In this document: positions 30,692-39,991 of the stretch, piece after piece
Layout: each line of letters begins with the position of its first letter
Position numbering within the stretch: the first letter of the stretch is position 1
Assembly: GCA_963565915.1 (NCBI GenBank)
Contig: OY751493.1
Location: 248,001 to 312,000, forward strand
Source of the DNA: Entoloma clypeatum
Lineage: Eukaryota > Basidiomycota > Agaricomycetes > Agaricales > Entolomataceae
Reading direction: 5' to 3'
Length of the DNA stretch: 64,000 bases
The notes under the pieces: model-generated
Told to the model about the DNA's origin: nothing
Databases searched by the model: none
Seen by the model: the letters and a program-made list of their open reading frames with translations, nothing else
Program-made: the position numbers and the translations under genes

Positions 30692-31078
30692 ATCAAATCT
30701 TGAGCGTTCTGAACATTAGTTTGAGGTTCCCATGTGTTCTCTTCTGGACCATATCCTTCCCACTGGACGAGGTACTGGATCTTTCCGCAGAACTTTCAAG
30801 AGTCTAGGATCGTAGACACATGGTACTCTTCTCATCCTTCGACGATGATCGGATCAGGGGCTGGTTTCTTTTTCTGGATGGCGTACTTCGGAGTTTCATA
30901 TGGTGACAACAGGGTCTTGTTGAACACAGGGTGAATCATTGTCCAAGTCTTCGGAAGATCAAGAAGGTACGCGCTAGCTTCTTTCTTCTCTAGGACTTTG
31001 AATGGTCCATGTCAGAGTGCATTAAGTTTCTTTGAGGGGCGATCGGTCCTGATGTTAGTCCCTTCCAGCCACACCTTG
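30680..31078 (-). pseudogene. GyC1 integrase tail and chromodomain
   Basis: From 31,078 on the minus strand the frame resumes KVWLEGTNI and RPSKKLNALWHGPFKVLEK, continuing the integrase interrupted at 39,604. IHPVFNKTLLSPYE follows. A TGA precedes the chromodomain [39 protein letters not shown]. Chromodomains of this type can guide integration to marked chromatin. The TGA before EEYHV would remove the domain. Confidence 0.78.
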
Positions 31079-31480
31079 TGTTACGGACTCTACGGTATGA
31101 GGACCACGTCATATCTTTTACTTATCGGCCTGACTCGGCGCCCTCTTACGAACTTACTATGTCTAACGTCTACTTTCACAACCTTCGATTCCCAGTCTGA
31201 CTCATTACATTACTTTGTCATCCTCTTTAGTATACTTCGCTCCCGTGCTGACTCGCTTTCCGCAGTCAGCTTAGTCACTGTACATAGCCTTCCGCAGTCG
31301 CCTTACTCATGTGCACTGCCTTCCACAGTACTGACTCATCCACTACCGCCTATAGTCAGTACCTATATAAACCTCTTGTACTATAGTAGATTCCTTAGAT
31401 TTAGCAATCACTTTGCTCTTCGCCTTTCCACTTTCCTGCATACTCTGCCCGAACCTTGGAACGGTTTGTTAAGCATAACA
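31079..31480 (+). repeat. GyC2 5' LTR, sequence variant Y
   Basis: TGTTACGGACTC to AAGCATAACA, 402 bp. It appears identical, inverted, to the GyC1 5' LTR (48,491-48,892). A TATATAAA box is at 31,364-31,371. Confidence 0.87.
31364..31371 (+). promoter_or_regulatory. TATA box of the GyC LTR
   Basis: TATATAAA lies 33 bases before AGATTTAGCAA (31,397-31,407), a natural distance to a transcription start. That would place AGATTTAGCAA at the RNA 5' end. Confidence 0.55.
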
Positions 31481-31482
31481 AG

Positions 31483-31493
31483 TTGCTAAATCT
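31483..31493 (+). promoter_or_regulatory. GyC2 probable self-priming site
   Basis: TTGCTAAATCT, two bases after the 5' LTR, is the exact reverse complement of AGATTTAGCAA at 31,397-31,407 inside the LTR, just downstream of the TATA box. This is the arrangement of Tf1-type self-primed elements, where the first 11 RNA bases pair with the primer site. I saw no tRNA-like match. Confidence 0.6.
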
Positions 31494-31684
31494 CGTTAGG
31501 TTCGCCCAGAGCGAAGAGAGCAACTACCAGATGAATCAAGACGTCGCACTTCTTTGAAGACTTCACCAGTAACCCATTCAGCACGCCAGAAGCCCGACAG
31601 GAGCAGCTAAGTCCTCGAGACAGTATCGATTTTACACTCATCCAGCAGTACATCGAATCGGAGATCCGTCGCATCCTACAGCAG

Positions 31685-32513
31685 GTGCTTGACGAAGAAC
31701 TAGACAACGATGAGCATCGCCCCCACGGCGAGATAGCAGAGAGCATCCATCTTGCTCGACAACACCAGATCGCGCGTTACAATGCCCGACAGAACGAACT
31801 CGAAAGCTTTCGCGTTCAAGAAGGACCTCAGACAGGTCGGATCACAGAGATCAGAGAGTTTATTGGTGTCCAGACAACCGTTATCAGAAGATTGATTAGG
31901 ACGCTCACATCAAGACGTCCCAGAGCCACATCATCACATCTTACTCAAAGCAGCAGATCTACGCCCACTTCACCACCGAAGAACAACAGACCGAGTACAA
32001 CCGCTGGGCACAAAATGAGAGACTTGACCCCTTCTCACGACCAACAGATGTGCAGGAACAGAGATTCCTTAGAGATTTACAGAGGAAATACTCTGAACGT
32101 TTTGCCACCGATTCCGCCGACGAGTCCCCTGATGAATTTACTTTTGACTCCGCGCAGTCAGATATCGAACAGACACCTAGAACAGGGACTCATTTTCAAT
32201 CCTTACCTGTATCCCGAACCCCATCTTCATCCCAACAACCCAACTCCTCTTCTCCTCCGCAGACTCTAAACATGGCAGAAGCTCCGGCTGTACAAACAAT
32301 GGATACATCCAAGATCATCAAGGATCCTGGGATGTTCAAGGACAGATACACCTTTGATGAGTGGTGGAAGGCCACCAAACTATACATCAGGTTCCAAAAG
32401 AGCCTCACAGACAATCAGAAGATTCTTGTGGTGCTATCCCGCATGATGGAAGGGTCCGGCAGACACTGGGCCAGTAACAAGTTAGACGCTCTTGCTGTTG
32501 ACAACGAGAACAT
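31685..32513 (+). CDS. GyC2 Gag, N-terminal part
   Basis: An N-terminal frame (31,685, MLDEELDNDEHRPHG) reads through an Arg/Gln-rich helix and then gives way near 31,920-32,050 to the frame carrying MQEQRFLRDLQRKYSERF. A Ser/Pro-rich linker follows (SSSQQPNSSSPP), then the Gag core IIKDPGMFKDRYTFDEWWKAT and ILVVLSRMMEGSGRHWASNK. The same frame change is present in GyC1, whose first 194 codons are identical, so it is older than both copies or is programmed. The core is split at ENI by CopB2 and resumes in frame at 37,968. Confidence 0.72.
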
Positions 32514-32822
32514 TGTTGAAGTTCCACCTGGGCGCTAGCCGCAGATGTACTGAGCAACACAGCTACAGTGGAAGTACTCTACTTAACCGTTCTAGTCACT
32601 TACTTGGATTGGAAAGGGTGAGGCTGGTGAGAGCGGTTGAGGCTGGTAAGAGCGATGGAGCTGGTTAAGAGTCAAGAGACAACTTGTTGATATTGACAGT
32701 TTCCTGGTCTTATATACCATACTACTGTTTGTACCAACCAAATAAGTATGTAATCGAAGATGTCTAAGGTCACGTGATATAATCTAATCTAATCTAATCT
32801 ATGTGATGGAAAAGTTTCAACA
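32514..32822 (-). repeat. CopB2 3' LTR
   Basis: 309 bp; on the minus strand TGTTGAAACTTTTCC to GGTGGAACTTCAACA. It differs from the 5' LTR by C/T at the CACGTG word only, as far as could be read. Confidence 0.88.
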
Positions 32823-32904
32823 CCCCCCCATATTTAGTACATACTTCTAAATACATTTTTACTTTTTCCCATGTAGGTACTCTTTCGTCTAGTTTTTAAG
32901 TAAT

Positions 32905-33361
32905 CCAAAGTACGGGATAAACTTGCTAAAGAGGACTTTCCCCAGATTTTTAGTTAAAAGGTCTGCAGTGTTATTCACTCCTTCAATGAATTCGACCGTA
33001 ATGATGCCTTCGGATACTTTTTCTCTGACGAAGTGAAATCGCACGTCGATGTACTTGGACCGCTTTTCAGTTACAGAATTGGATGCGATAAAGACGGAGC
33101 CATTGTTGTCTCCATAGATCGGGACTGATCCATCTGCATCCCAAGTTCGGCAAGCATGCTTCTAAGCCATGTCACTGCGCGACTGCAATCTGATAGGGCC
33201 ATGTATTCTGCTTCCGTGGAAGAGAGGGCAATGGTTTTTTGCGCCGATGAAACCCATGTTACTGCTCCAGATGCCAGTGATACGAAGTAACCAGTGGTAG
33301 ACTTTCTGGTGTTTTCGTCTGACGCCCAATCGGAGTCTGTGAATGTGAAGATCCTCTTCCC
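32905..33361 (-). pseudogene. CopB2 RNase H, 5' end deleted
   Basis: Minus-strand frames give TFTDSDWASDENTRKSTTGY, LSSTEAEYMALSDCS and RSKYIDVRFHFVREKVSEG-type sequence, ending NTADLLTKNLGKV. Compared with CopB1, the segment from GKRIF to FTDSDWA (RT thumb and RNase H start) is missing, and the frame around the joint carries a stop. Confidence 0.75.
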
Positions 33362-34977
33362 TCATTGCCTTATTTGGATAGAGAGAAATTCTTTTGGTTC
33401 CCCATCAGGGACTAGGTGGCCTAGGTCCCTACATTCCCATGTTGTCATGAAGGCCTTCTTCTTTTCTAGCATGTATTCCCGGTTTGTGCCGAGAAAAGCA
33501 GAGTCATTGACATAAATGACGGCGATGAGAGTTTCCCCTTTGGTACTTGTGTGAATAAAAACTCCCGCATCGGAGTGAAGCCGGACAAAGCCGAGCTTTT
33601 TCATGGAGGAATCGAGTTTCCTCCACCAGGCTAATGCGGCCTGCTTGAGTCCATATAGGGCTTTGTATAGTCGGTACACGAGGTGTTCTTTCCCTCTTAC
33701 TATGTAGCCCTCAGGTTGTCGCATGTAAATTACCTCACGGAGTGTTCCATAGAGGAAGGCTGATGAGACGTCCAAGAGTGTCATGAACCACCCTTCAAGG
33801 GCTGTCAATGCCAGAATCAACCGGACAGTCTCGTACCTCACTACTGGTGAGAAGATCTGATCAAAGTCGATCCCTTCTATCTGTGAGAAGCCTTTTGCGA
33901 CGAGGCGTGCTTTCAGACGCCCGTCGGATTTTTCATTGTAAACCCATTTGTTCTTTAGAGCTTTCTTCCCTGTGGGTAGGGGTACTAACTCTGTGATCAC
34001 CCCATGGCTTTTGAGCATCTCTAGCTCTTTTCGTTCTGCCGCATACCAATCTTCTTTGTTTGGAAGAGGGTATATGTCTTTGTGTGACATTTCGATGATG
34101 CCTACTTGGATAGAGATTGCCTCCATCAGGAGATCATTCATCCATGCTGATTGACCGCCTAATCTACGTCTTCGATCCATTTTTTCAAGATCAGAAGCAG
34201 GGGTGTCTTCCCCATAGATGCTACCTGGCGTTCTCCGAACTCGTCGTTCCCTGATCGGTCGATCTGGTACTTGTTCGGGTTCCGGAGTGGGTACTCGCGG
34301 TTCATCATCGGGCTCGCTAGCCGGCAAGTCATCGTCTGATTCAGGGTGATCCTGTCCAGTGGGAACAGGGTCGTGAGGTTTTTCGTAATGACTGTCATTG
34401 TCATCGTTTCCGGGGATGAGGTCCTCAAACTCATCAGCCGGTTCTGGGTTTTCCATTTCTGGATGGTTTTCTGGCAAAGGATCGATGTGGCATCTAGGGT
34501 ACTTGCTTTCATCAAAGATAGCTTTCCCACCCATGAAAATTGTATTAGTCTCAGGATCCATGAAACGGTATCCTTTGACCCCTGGCTTTGATCCGAGATA
34601 AATCACCAATCGAGATCTAGACTCCAGGGAATTTCTACATTTTTCCTTTGGGATATACACATATGCCTGACACCCGAAGACTCTGATGCTTGACATATCG
34701 GGGATCTCATTGGTCACCCTGAAGTAAGGGGTATTCCATTCGAGACGCTGCATGGGGGTTCTGTTATAGAGAAAAGCTGCATGTTCCAAACAGAATTCCC
34801 ACCACATAGGGGGTAAGCACGCGTCGAAGCGTAAGGCCTGAGATTTCTCCCACAGGGTTCGATTTATCCGTTCTGCTCGACCGTTCTGCTGGTGCTGATA
34901 CGGGAGCGTGACGTCGATCAGAATTCCATGATCAGCAAGTACATCCTTGTATTTGTTAAACCCCCCACCTCCATCAA
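33362..34977 (-). pseudogene. CopB2 integrase C-terminal part and reverse transcriptase
   Basis: The 481-codon frame (34,807-33,362) follows the stop at 34,978-34,980. It carries the end of the integrase core (NGRAERINRTLWEK near 34,860 and WWEFCLEHAAFLYNRTP), an acidic linker, the Copia RT (LVAKGFSQIEGIDFDQIFSP, SAFLYGTLREVIYMRQPEGY, LYGLKQAALAWW) and YVND where CopB1 has YVDD (near 33,510). A catalytic Asp is therefore changed to Asn. It ends at a stop before the RNase H deletion. Confidence 0.82.
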
Positions 34978-35776
34978 CTCACCATTTCTTAGGAGTGGCG
35001 ACGAATTGATTGTGGATCATCGCAAGGAATTGTTGTAGTGCCATGACGGCATCCGACTTCTTTCTAAGCAAGACGACCCAGACGTGGGATGAAAAATCAT
35101 CCAAAAACGTAAGGAAATATTTATATTTGTGGTATGATGCCGTGGATATCTGTTTGAGATCGGAATGGATCAGATCAAAGGTTTTTGTTGCCCTTGTCAT
35201 CGAATTGGGATATGACTGATTCGGCATTTTCCCTTTGAGGCAACCTGTGCAACTTTCCTGTGATTTCTCACGTACTAGTGTCTCAGGTACCCCTTTGGTA
35301 CTGGTGGGAATCTTTCGGAGTGCTTGATCATTTGGGTGACCAAGACGCTTGTGCCATGTTTCGACAGTGATTTCGCTCGAGATCGCATGGATCTGGTCAT
35401 AGCGTATTTCAGTGTCTAACCAGTAAATGGTTTGACCAAGGATGTGGGGCGAAAACTGGATTTTGTTCAGCCCTTTGGAGATGTTGATTTCTCCACAAGT
35501 CCCGTCTACTTTGTAACCATGGTTAAGAAAGACGCCTAGAGACAATAGGCGTGTGTCCATGTCCAGAATGTAGAATACCGGTCTGAGAAGATGGGTTTTA
35601 ACTTCCCCATTTAGGGTGTGCCATACTGGAACGGCCCCAACTCCGAGTATTTCCAGTTTCTTTCCTTTAGCTGCAGTTTGGTCGAATCGCTTGACCGTGA
35701 GAGGTCTATAGTATGTGAAGTCCTTAAACTCATAGGTGAAGTGTAATGAGGCGCCGGAGTCTAATATCCATTGCAC
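34978..35776 (-). pseudogene. CopB2 protease and integrase N-terminal part
   Basis: The 265-codon frame has WILDSGASLHFTYEFKDF (protease), then the pre-integrase WHKRLGHPNDQALRK and CTGCLKGKMPN, then HSDLKQISTASYHKYKY and FLDDFSSHVW of the integrase core. It stops at TGA 34,978-34,980, where CopB1 (49,185-49,190 region) has CGA in KKWRVDGGGEF. The next Glu of DGGGEF is also changed to Gly in CopB2. Confidence 0.82.
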
Positions 35777-37374
35777 GCATTGGCAAAATGTTTAATATAT
35801 TTTTTGTGTAGATCACTGCTGAAGTGATCTACGCACTCTGTACTGGTACCAGCTAATATATTATACGTCTGTTGAGAGGCATAATTAGCTTTCCGCATTT
35901 GGTAAGATTTGAGAAAAGGGTTTGACGAACTGTCAAGTTCTATCTCGTAGTCAAACTCGTCTGGCCCCATTCGCTCCTGGTCGATGTCCATCATTTTCAG
36001 CGATTCTTCTATCAACGGGGCTACGCGACGCTGTTTAGCCGGCCTTTCGTCGATGTCAGGAATGATGGTATCTAAGATGCGAAGATTTGACCCAGAGGGT
36101 TGGGCACTGATTTCTCGGGCGAGTCTTCGCACCCTCTCGTTCTTTTTCCACACAGACGGCTTCCCAGAGGGAAGCCCGGTGTACTGAGAAGGAGGCGGGT
36201 TCATGTGTTGCAGGAGTGACTGCATTCTTTCCGACTCAGGCTGCGTGGTACTCGTAGTTTTCCCACGGCCCGTTACAGTGGTGAAGGCAGGGGCATGTTG
36301 ACGAGGGGGAAGGGGACAGGGAGCAGGATAACGAGGGGGTTGCTCAATGGCCGGTGCGATGAACTCGACCATTTCCTCAGCGTGGTTGGACTCGTTGTCC
36401 GCGTTGTTGGCGCGCTTCTTTTGGTTGCGCCAGCGTCCCTTTCCCTTCTTCTTTTCAGAAGCAGTACTCGGGTCGGTCAAGTTAGTCTGCTCGTCAGTGT
36501 TGTTACGCGAGGTACTCGGCGCTGTCTGCTTTTCCCATTTGGGGTCTTGCCCCTTTCGCTTAGTCCCGGAGATTTTCCGGGCCTGCTCGTTGGACGCCCG
36601 AGTAGACCCTATCACATACTTGCGCCTGTACTCTGAAATGATGCTGTCGGTGACGGCCTGCCATGTGAAGTCATCAGCATCGTAGACCTGGAAGAGGGCG
36701 GTGGAGAGGGACGACCAAGCGTCAGGAATGGCACTTGCCAGGATCATAGCCTGCATCAGATCAGGCACGATGAATTTCGCGTCGCTGAGGCGAGCGAAGA
36801 GTGACCCAAGGCGCTCAATTTCCGGTACGGGGTCGTGACCCGACAGCTTGAAGGAGGCAGCGGCTTTGAAGTCGCCAAATATGGTGGCTGGGGAGACCTT
36901 CGAATATGCGTCCTTTAACGATGTCCAAGCTTCTTTCGAGGTTTTGGCATCCTTGATGTGCCTCCTGATAGCCTCGGAGACTTTGAGGCAGATGGAACCC
37001 AGAGCCATGTCGTTGTCTCTAATCCAGGTCTTCCTTTCCTTGTGGAAGGCGGGTTGGTCGACGGTAATAGTGACCACCGGAGGTTGAGTCGCAGATGTCG
37101 AGGTGGCGGAGGCAGGGGTGGAGACCGTGACCGTAAAGTCCTTGATGTCGGGGTGCTCAATGTCGCCGGATACGAGGTGCCAGACTCCTTGATGAAGAAG
37201 GTACAACTTCATTTTTTCGGCCCAACTCTGGTAGTTGATGCCGTCGAAGATGGCGATGGAGTCAAGGGCGGAGCGAGAGGTAGACATTTTAATGAATCTA
37301 AAAGGAGTTTTCCCAATCAGTGATGTTCTTTTATGAATTTGATTTTTAGAGAAAACAAATAAATGATTCCTCAT
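35761..37374 (-). CDS. CopB2 Gag
   Basis: The 537-codon frame starts at 37,374 or at the Met at 37,287 (MSTSRSALDS). It is very close to CopB1 Gag, including the basic GKGRWRNQKKR region. It runs out of frame at HFANACNGY because about 25 bp, including the C-x2-C before the protease, are deleted relative to CopB1. Confidence 0.85.
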   Translation of the reverse strand: MRNHLFVFSKNQIHKRTSLIGKTPFRFIKMSTSRSALDSIAIFDGINYQSWAEKMKLYLLHQGVWHLVSGDIEHPDIKDFTVTVSTPASATSTSATQPPVVTITVDQPAFHKERKTWIRDNDMALGSICLKVSEAIRRHIKDAKTSKEAWTSLKDAYSKVSPATIFGDFKAAASFKLSGHDPVPEIERLGSLFARLSDAKFIVPDLMQAMILASAIPDAWSSLSTALFQVYDADDFTWQAVTDSIISEYRRKYVIGSTRASNEQARKISGTKRKGQDPKWEKQTAPSTSRNNTDEQTNLTDPSTASEKKKGKGRWRNQKKRANNADNESNHAEEMVEFIAPAIEQPPRYPAPCPLPPRQHAPAFTTVTGRGKTTSTTQPESERMQSLLQHMNPPPSQYTGLPSGKPSVWKKNERVRRLAREISAQPSGSNLRILDTIIPDIDERPAKQRRVAPLIEESLKMMDIDQERMGPDEFDYEIELDSSSNPFLKSYQMRKANYASQQTYNILAGTSTECVDHFSSDLHKKYIKHFANACNGY

Positions 37375-37641
37375 AACATATTCCCCTTAGGAATAGTGGT
37401 TGTGGGAAAAACCCTTTTTGTCAGAAGTGTGTGAGGTACGATCAATGTTTCCACATGATGTGTACTAAGTCAATCCCCTTAGGGACGCTTCATGACAGGT
37501 ACTTGTCGTAATGACGTTCCCAGGTTCATATGTGAAGAAGTATGACTCAGAACCTAGATCTTTCGATCGGTTCTTTGCCAACCAGGGTAGAGTGGGCAGG
37601 TACTTGCTGTTGCCAGCATTCCCAAGTCCCTCTGCTATCCG

Positions 37642-37653
37642 GGGCCCATAACC
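37642..37653 (-). promoter_or_regulatory. CopB2 primer-binding site, half-tRNA(iMet) type
   Basis: GGTTATGGGCCC on the minus strand directly follows the 5' LTR end. The continuation CGGATAGCAGAGGG is the same in CopB1. Confidence 0.8.
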
Positions 37654-37962
37654 TGTTGAAGTTCCACCTGGGCGCTAGCCGCAGATGTACTGAGCAACAC
37701 AGCTACAGTGGAAGTACTCTACTTAACCGTTCTAGTCACTTACTTGGATTGGAAAGGGTGAGGCTGGTGAGAGCGGTTGAGGCTGGTAAGAGCGATGGAG
37801 CTGGTTAAGAGTCAAGAGACAACTTGTTGATATTGACAGTTTCCTGGTCTTATATACCATACTACTGTTTGTACCAACCAAATAAGTATGTAATCGAAGA
37901 TGTCTAAGGTCATGTGATATAATCTAATCTAATCTAATCTATGTGATGGAAAAGTTTCAACA
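37654..37962 (-). repeat. CopB2 5' LTR
   Basis: 309 bp, the partner of 32,514-32,822. The outer end abuts the AACAT duplication. Confidence 0.88.
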
Positions 37963-37967
37963 AACAT

Positions 37968-38658
37968 CACCTGGCTAGGTTTTTCCGATGATATCGCCAC
38001 ACGATTCTTCATCGCCAACAAGTCGGTCGCTGCCAAAGCCAAACTTGAAGTCCTGAAACAAGAGAAACGTACCGTTGATGAATTCTTGGATGAATTCGAA
38101 GAACTCTTGAAACTGTCAAACCTTGGCAAAGAAACTGGGAAATACATCCTAGAAAAGAACGTCAACCGCAGAATCTCTGAACAAGTGGCTAGCGATGGCA
38201 AGACATACACCGATTACGCAAAGAAGATCCGAAACAAGGGACGACAGATGGAAGGACACGCACTGGTCATCCGAGGTGGCGGCGACATGCACACCAGATC
38301 GGGTACCACTTATGGTGGTCAGGGCAAGGCCATGGAGATCAACAAAGCAGGAGTGGCCCGTTGCTACAACTGTCAACGCTTCGGTCATCTGGCTAAAGAC
38401 TGTAGCGCTCCAAGGAAGAAAGATGGTCGCAAGTGTTCAACTGTGACCAAGAAGGCCATATCGCGCGCAACTGTCGCAGAAGAGTACCATGTGTCTACGA
38501 TCCTAGACTCTCGAAAGTTCCGCGGAAAGATCCAGTACCTCATCCAGTGGGAAGGATATGATCCAGAAGAGAACACATGGGAACCTCGAGCTAATGTTCA
38601 GAACGCTCAAGATTTGATCTGTGATTTCCATCGGCAGAACCCGTCTCGCCCACGATAA
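37968..38658 (+). CDS. GyC2 Gag C-terminal part fused to a chromodomain
   Basis: This is the continuation, in the same frame once CopB2 and its duplication are removed, of the Gag frame ending at 32,513; from 32,050 the joined frame is about 384 codons. It reads [40 protein letters not shown], the first CCHC knuckle [14 protein letters not shown], then KKDGRKC. The second knuckle, seen in GyC1 as [14 protein letters not shown], is out of frame because of a one-base loss (38,434 region, GTTTC to GTTC). The shifted frame leads into [39 protein letters not shown], a complete chromodomain, and ends at 38,658. Pol between them is deleted. The product would be an RNA-binding Gag with a chromatin reader. 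Confidence 0.72.
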
Positions 38659-38795
38659 AAGACAGCTCTCAGAATCCATGACAAGTATCGACCTCATCAG
38701 TCAAACACACACCGAGTTTCCCGCTCTAGTCCTTTTCCCTGCCCAATATAACCTCCCCCTTCTTCTTCTTCTATCTCTCAACCATCCTCGCCGCC

Positions 38796-39167
38796 ATGTC
38801 CAACACCACCGTTACCTCCACCTCTACCACCGACATCAACCCCGCCATTGCCGCCCTCATGAACGAAGCGCTCTCCATGAGAGACCAAATCCATGCTCTC
38901 GAAACTTCCCTTGCCGACCTCCTCCATTGCCAGATGCATATCCGGCTTCACTCGCTGTCCAACCTACCCGTCGCCCCGAGTCCCGAGGAAAAACAAATTC
39001 TCAGAAATTACACCAGCACCCTCGTAATCGAGAATCGACGTATTCAGCTGGCTATCAAAGGCCTCAAACTCGCCGTAGCCATCAACGAGGAATTGATATA
39101 TGATTGGAGCCTCAAGGAAAGTCCGAACTGGTCCGATCCCAGCAACAACGAGGGATGGGGACAGTGA
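38796..39167 (+). CDS. GyC2 accessory ORF between the fusion gene and the 3' LTR
   Basis: 123 codons, almost identical to the GyC1 ORF at 29,992-30,363 (residue 5 Thr instead of Ile). It is retained although GyC2 has lost all of pol. A coiled-coil-like stretch lies near residues 21-45. It is followed by a purine-rich tract (GGAGAGGGGAACA) and the LTR. The function is unknown. Confidence 0.6.
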   Translation: MSNTTVTSTSTTDINPAIAALMNEALSMRDQIHALETSLADLLHCQMHIRLHSLSNLPVAPSPEEKQILRNYTSTLVIENRRIQLAIKGLKLAVAINEELIYDWSLKESPNWSDPSNNEGWGQ

Positions 39168-39201
39168 CTCTGTGAGGACACAGAGCTTGGAGAGGGGAAC
39201 A

Positions 39202-39603
39202 TGTTACGGACTCTACGGTATGAGGACCACGTCATATCTTTTACTTATCGGCCCGACTCGGCGCCCTCTTACGAACTCACTATGTCTAACATCTACTTTC
39301 GCAACCTTCGATTCCCAGTCTGACTCATTACATTACTTCGTCATCCCCTTTAGTATACTTCGCTCCCGCGCTGACTCGCTTTCCGCAGTCAGCTTACTCA
39401 CTGTACATAGCCTTCCGCAGTCGCCTTACTCATGCACACTGCCTTCCGCAGTACTGACTCATCCGCTACCGCCTATAGTCAGTACCTATATAAACCTCTT
39501 GTACTATAGTAGATTCCTTAGATTTAGCAATCACTTTGCTCTTCACCTTTCCACTTTCCTGCATACTCTCCCCGAACCTTGGAACGGTTTGTTAAGCATA
39601 ACA
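39202..39603 (+). repeat. GyC2 3' LTR, sequence variant X
   Basis: 402 bp. It matches the GyC1 3' LTR and differs from its own 5' LTR at about 15 sites. It is followed by the CCTTG duplication. Confidence 0.87.
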
Positions 39604-39961
39604 CCTTGTCTCCGATGCGGTAGTCCCGAGACGGACTTCGCCATGTGTCAACTGTCTTCTTCATCTGATCCTGTGCTTGTTTCAGCGCAGCATTGGCTTC
39701 TTCTCGTGCCTGTTTAAGTTTTTTCAAGAAGTCGTTGGCAGCCGGATTAGTATCTTCTAACACGAGCTCTCCCTTCCACGGATGTAAACCGTAGTTGAGG
39801 TAGAATGGGGTGTGCTTCGTTGCCTGATGTTCTTTGTCATTGTACTGGAACTCTGCGATTGCGATCCATTCAGCCCAATCATCCTGTAGATGGTTGACAA
39901 AGTTTCGTAAGAATGCTTCCGTTTCCTGATGTGATCGCTCAGCCTGTCCATCAGTCTGTGG
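39604..39961 (-). pseudogene. GyC1 integrase, C-terminal half
   Basis: Right to left the minus strand reads PQTDGQAERSHQETEAFLRN (with the catalytic Glu), WIAIAEFQYNDKEHQATKHT, KKLKQAREEANAALKQAQDQM, and RIGDKV at the GyC2 junction. The upstream half, ending at STAYHP, lies beyond CopA2 at 44,528. This part shows no stop. Confidence 0.82.
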
Positions 39962-39991
39962 TGTTGAACATATCGCCAGATATGTCACACT

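Larger units (their letters stand above)
32514..37962 (-). mobile_element. CopB2, Copia retrotransposon with both LTRs
   Basis: Two 309-bp LTRs differ at one visible base, a CACGTG/CATGTG change. Exact AACAT duplications lie at 32,509-32,513 and 37,963-37,967. The minus-strand order is LTR, primer site, Gag, protease, integrase, RT, RNase H, polypurine tract (TATGGGGGGG), LTR. Pol is broken by a small deletion before the protease, a CGA-to-TGA stop in integrase, and a deletion of about 0.37 kb between RT and RNase H. Confidence 0.9.
31079..39603 (+). mobile_element. GyC2, pol-less GyC derivative, host of CopB2
   Basis: LTRs at 31,079-31,480 and 39,202-39,603 are flanked by CCTTG duplications (31,074-31,078 and 39,604-39,608). 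The interior has Gag, a chromodomain joined to Gag, and the 123-codon ORF; protease, RT, RNase H and integrase are absent. Without CopB2 it is about 3.1 kb. It lies inverted within GyC1, a member of its own family, and would need enzymes supplied in trans. Confidence 0.87.
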
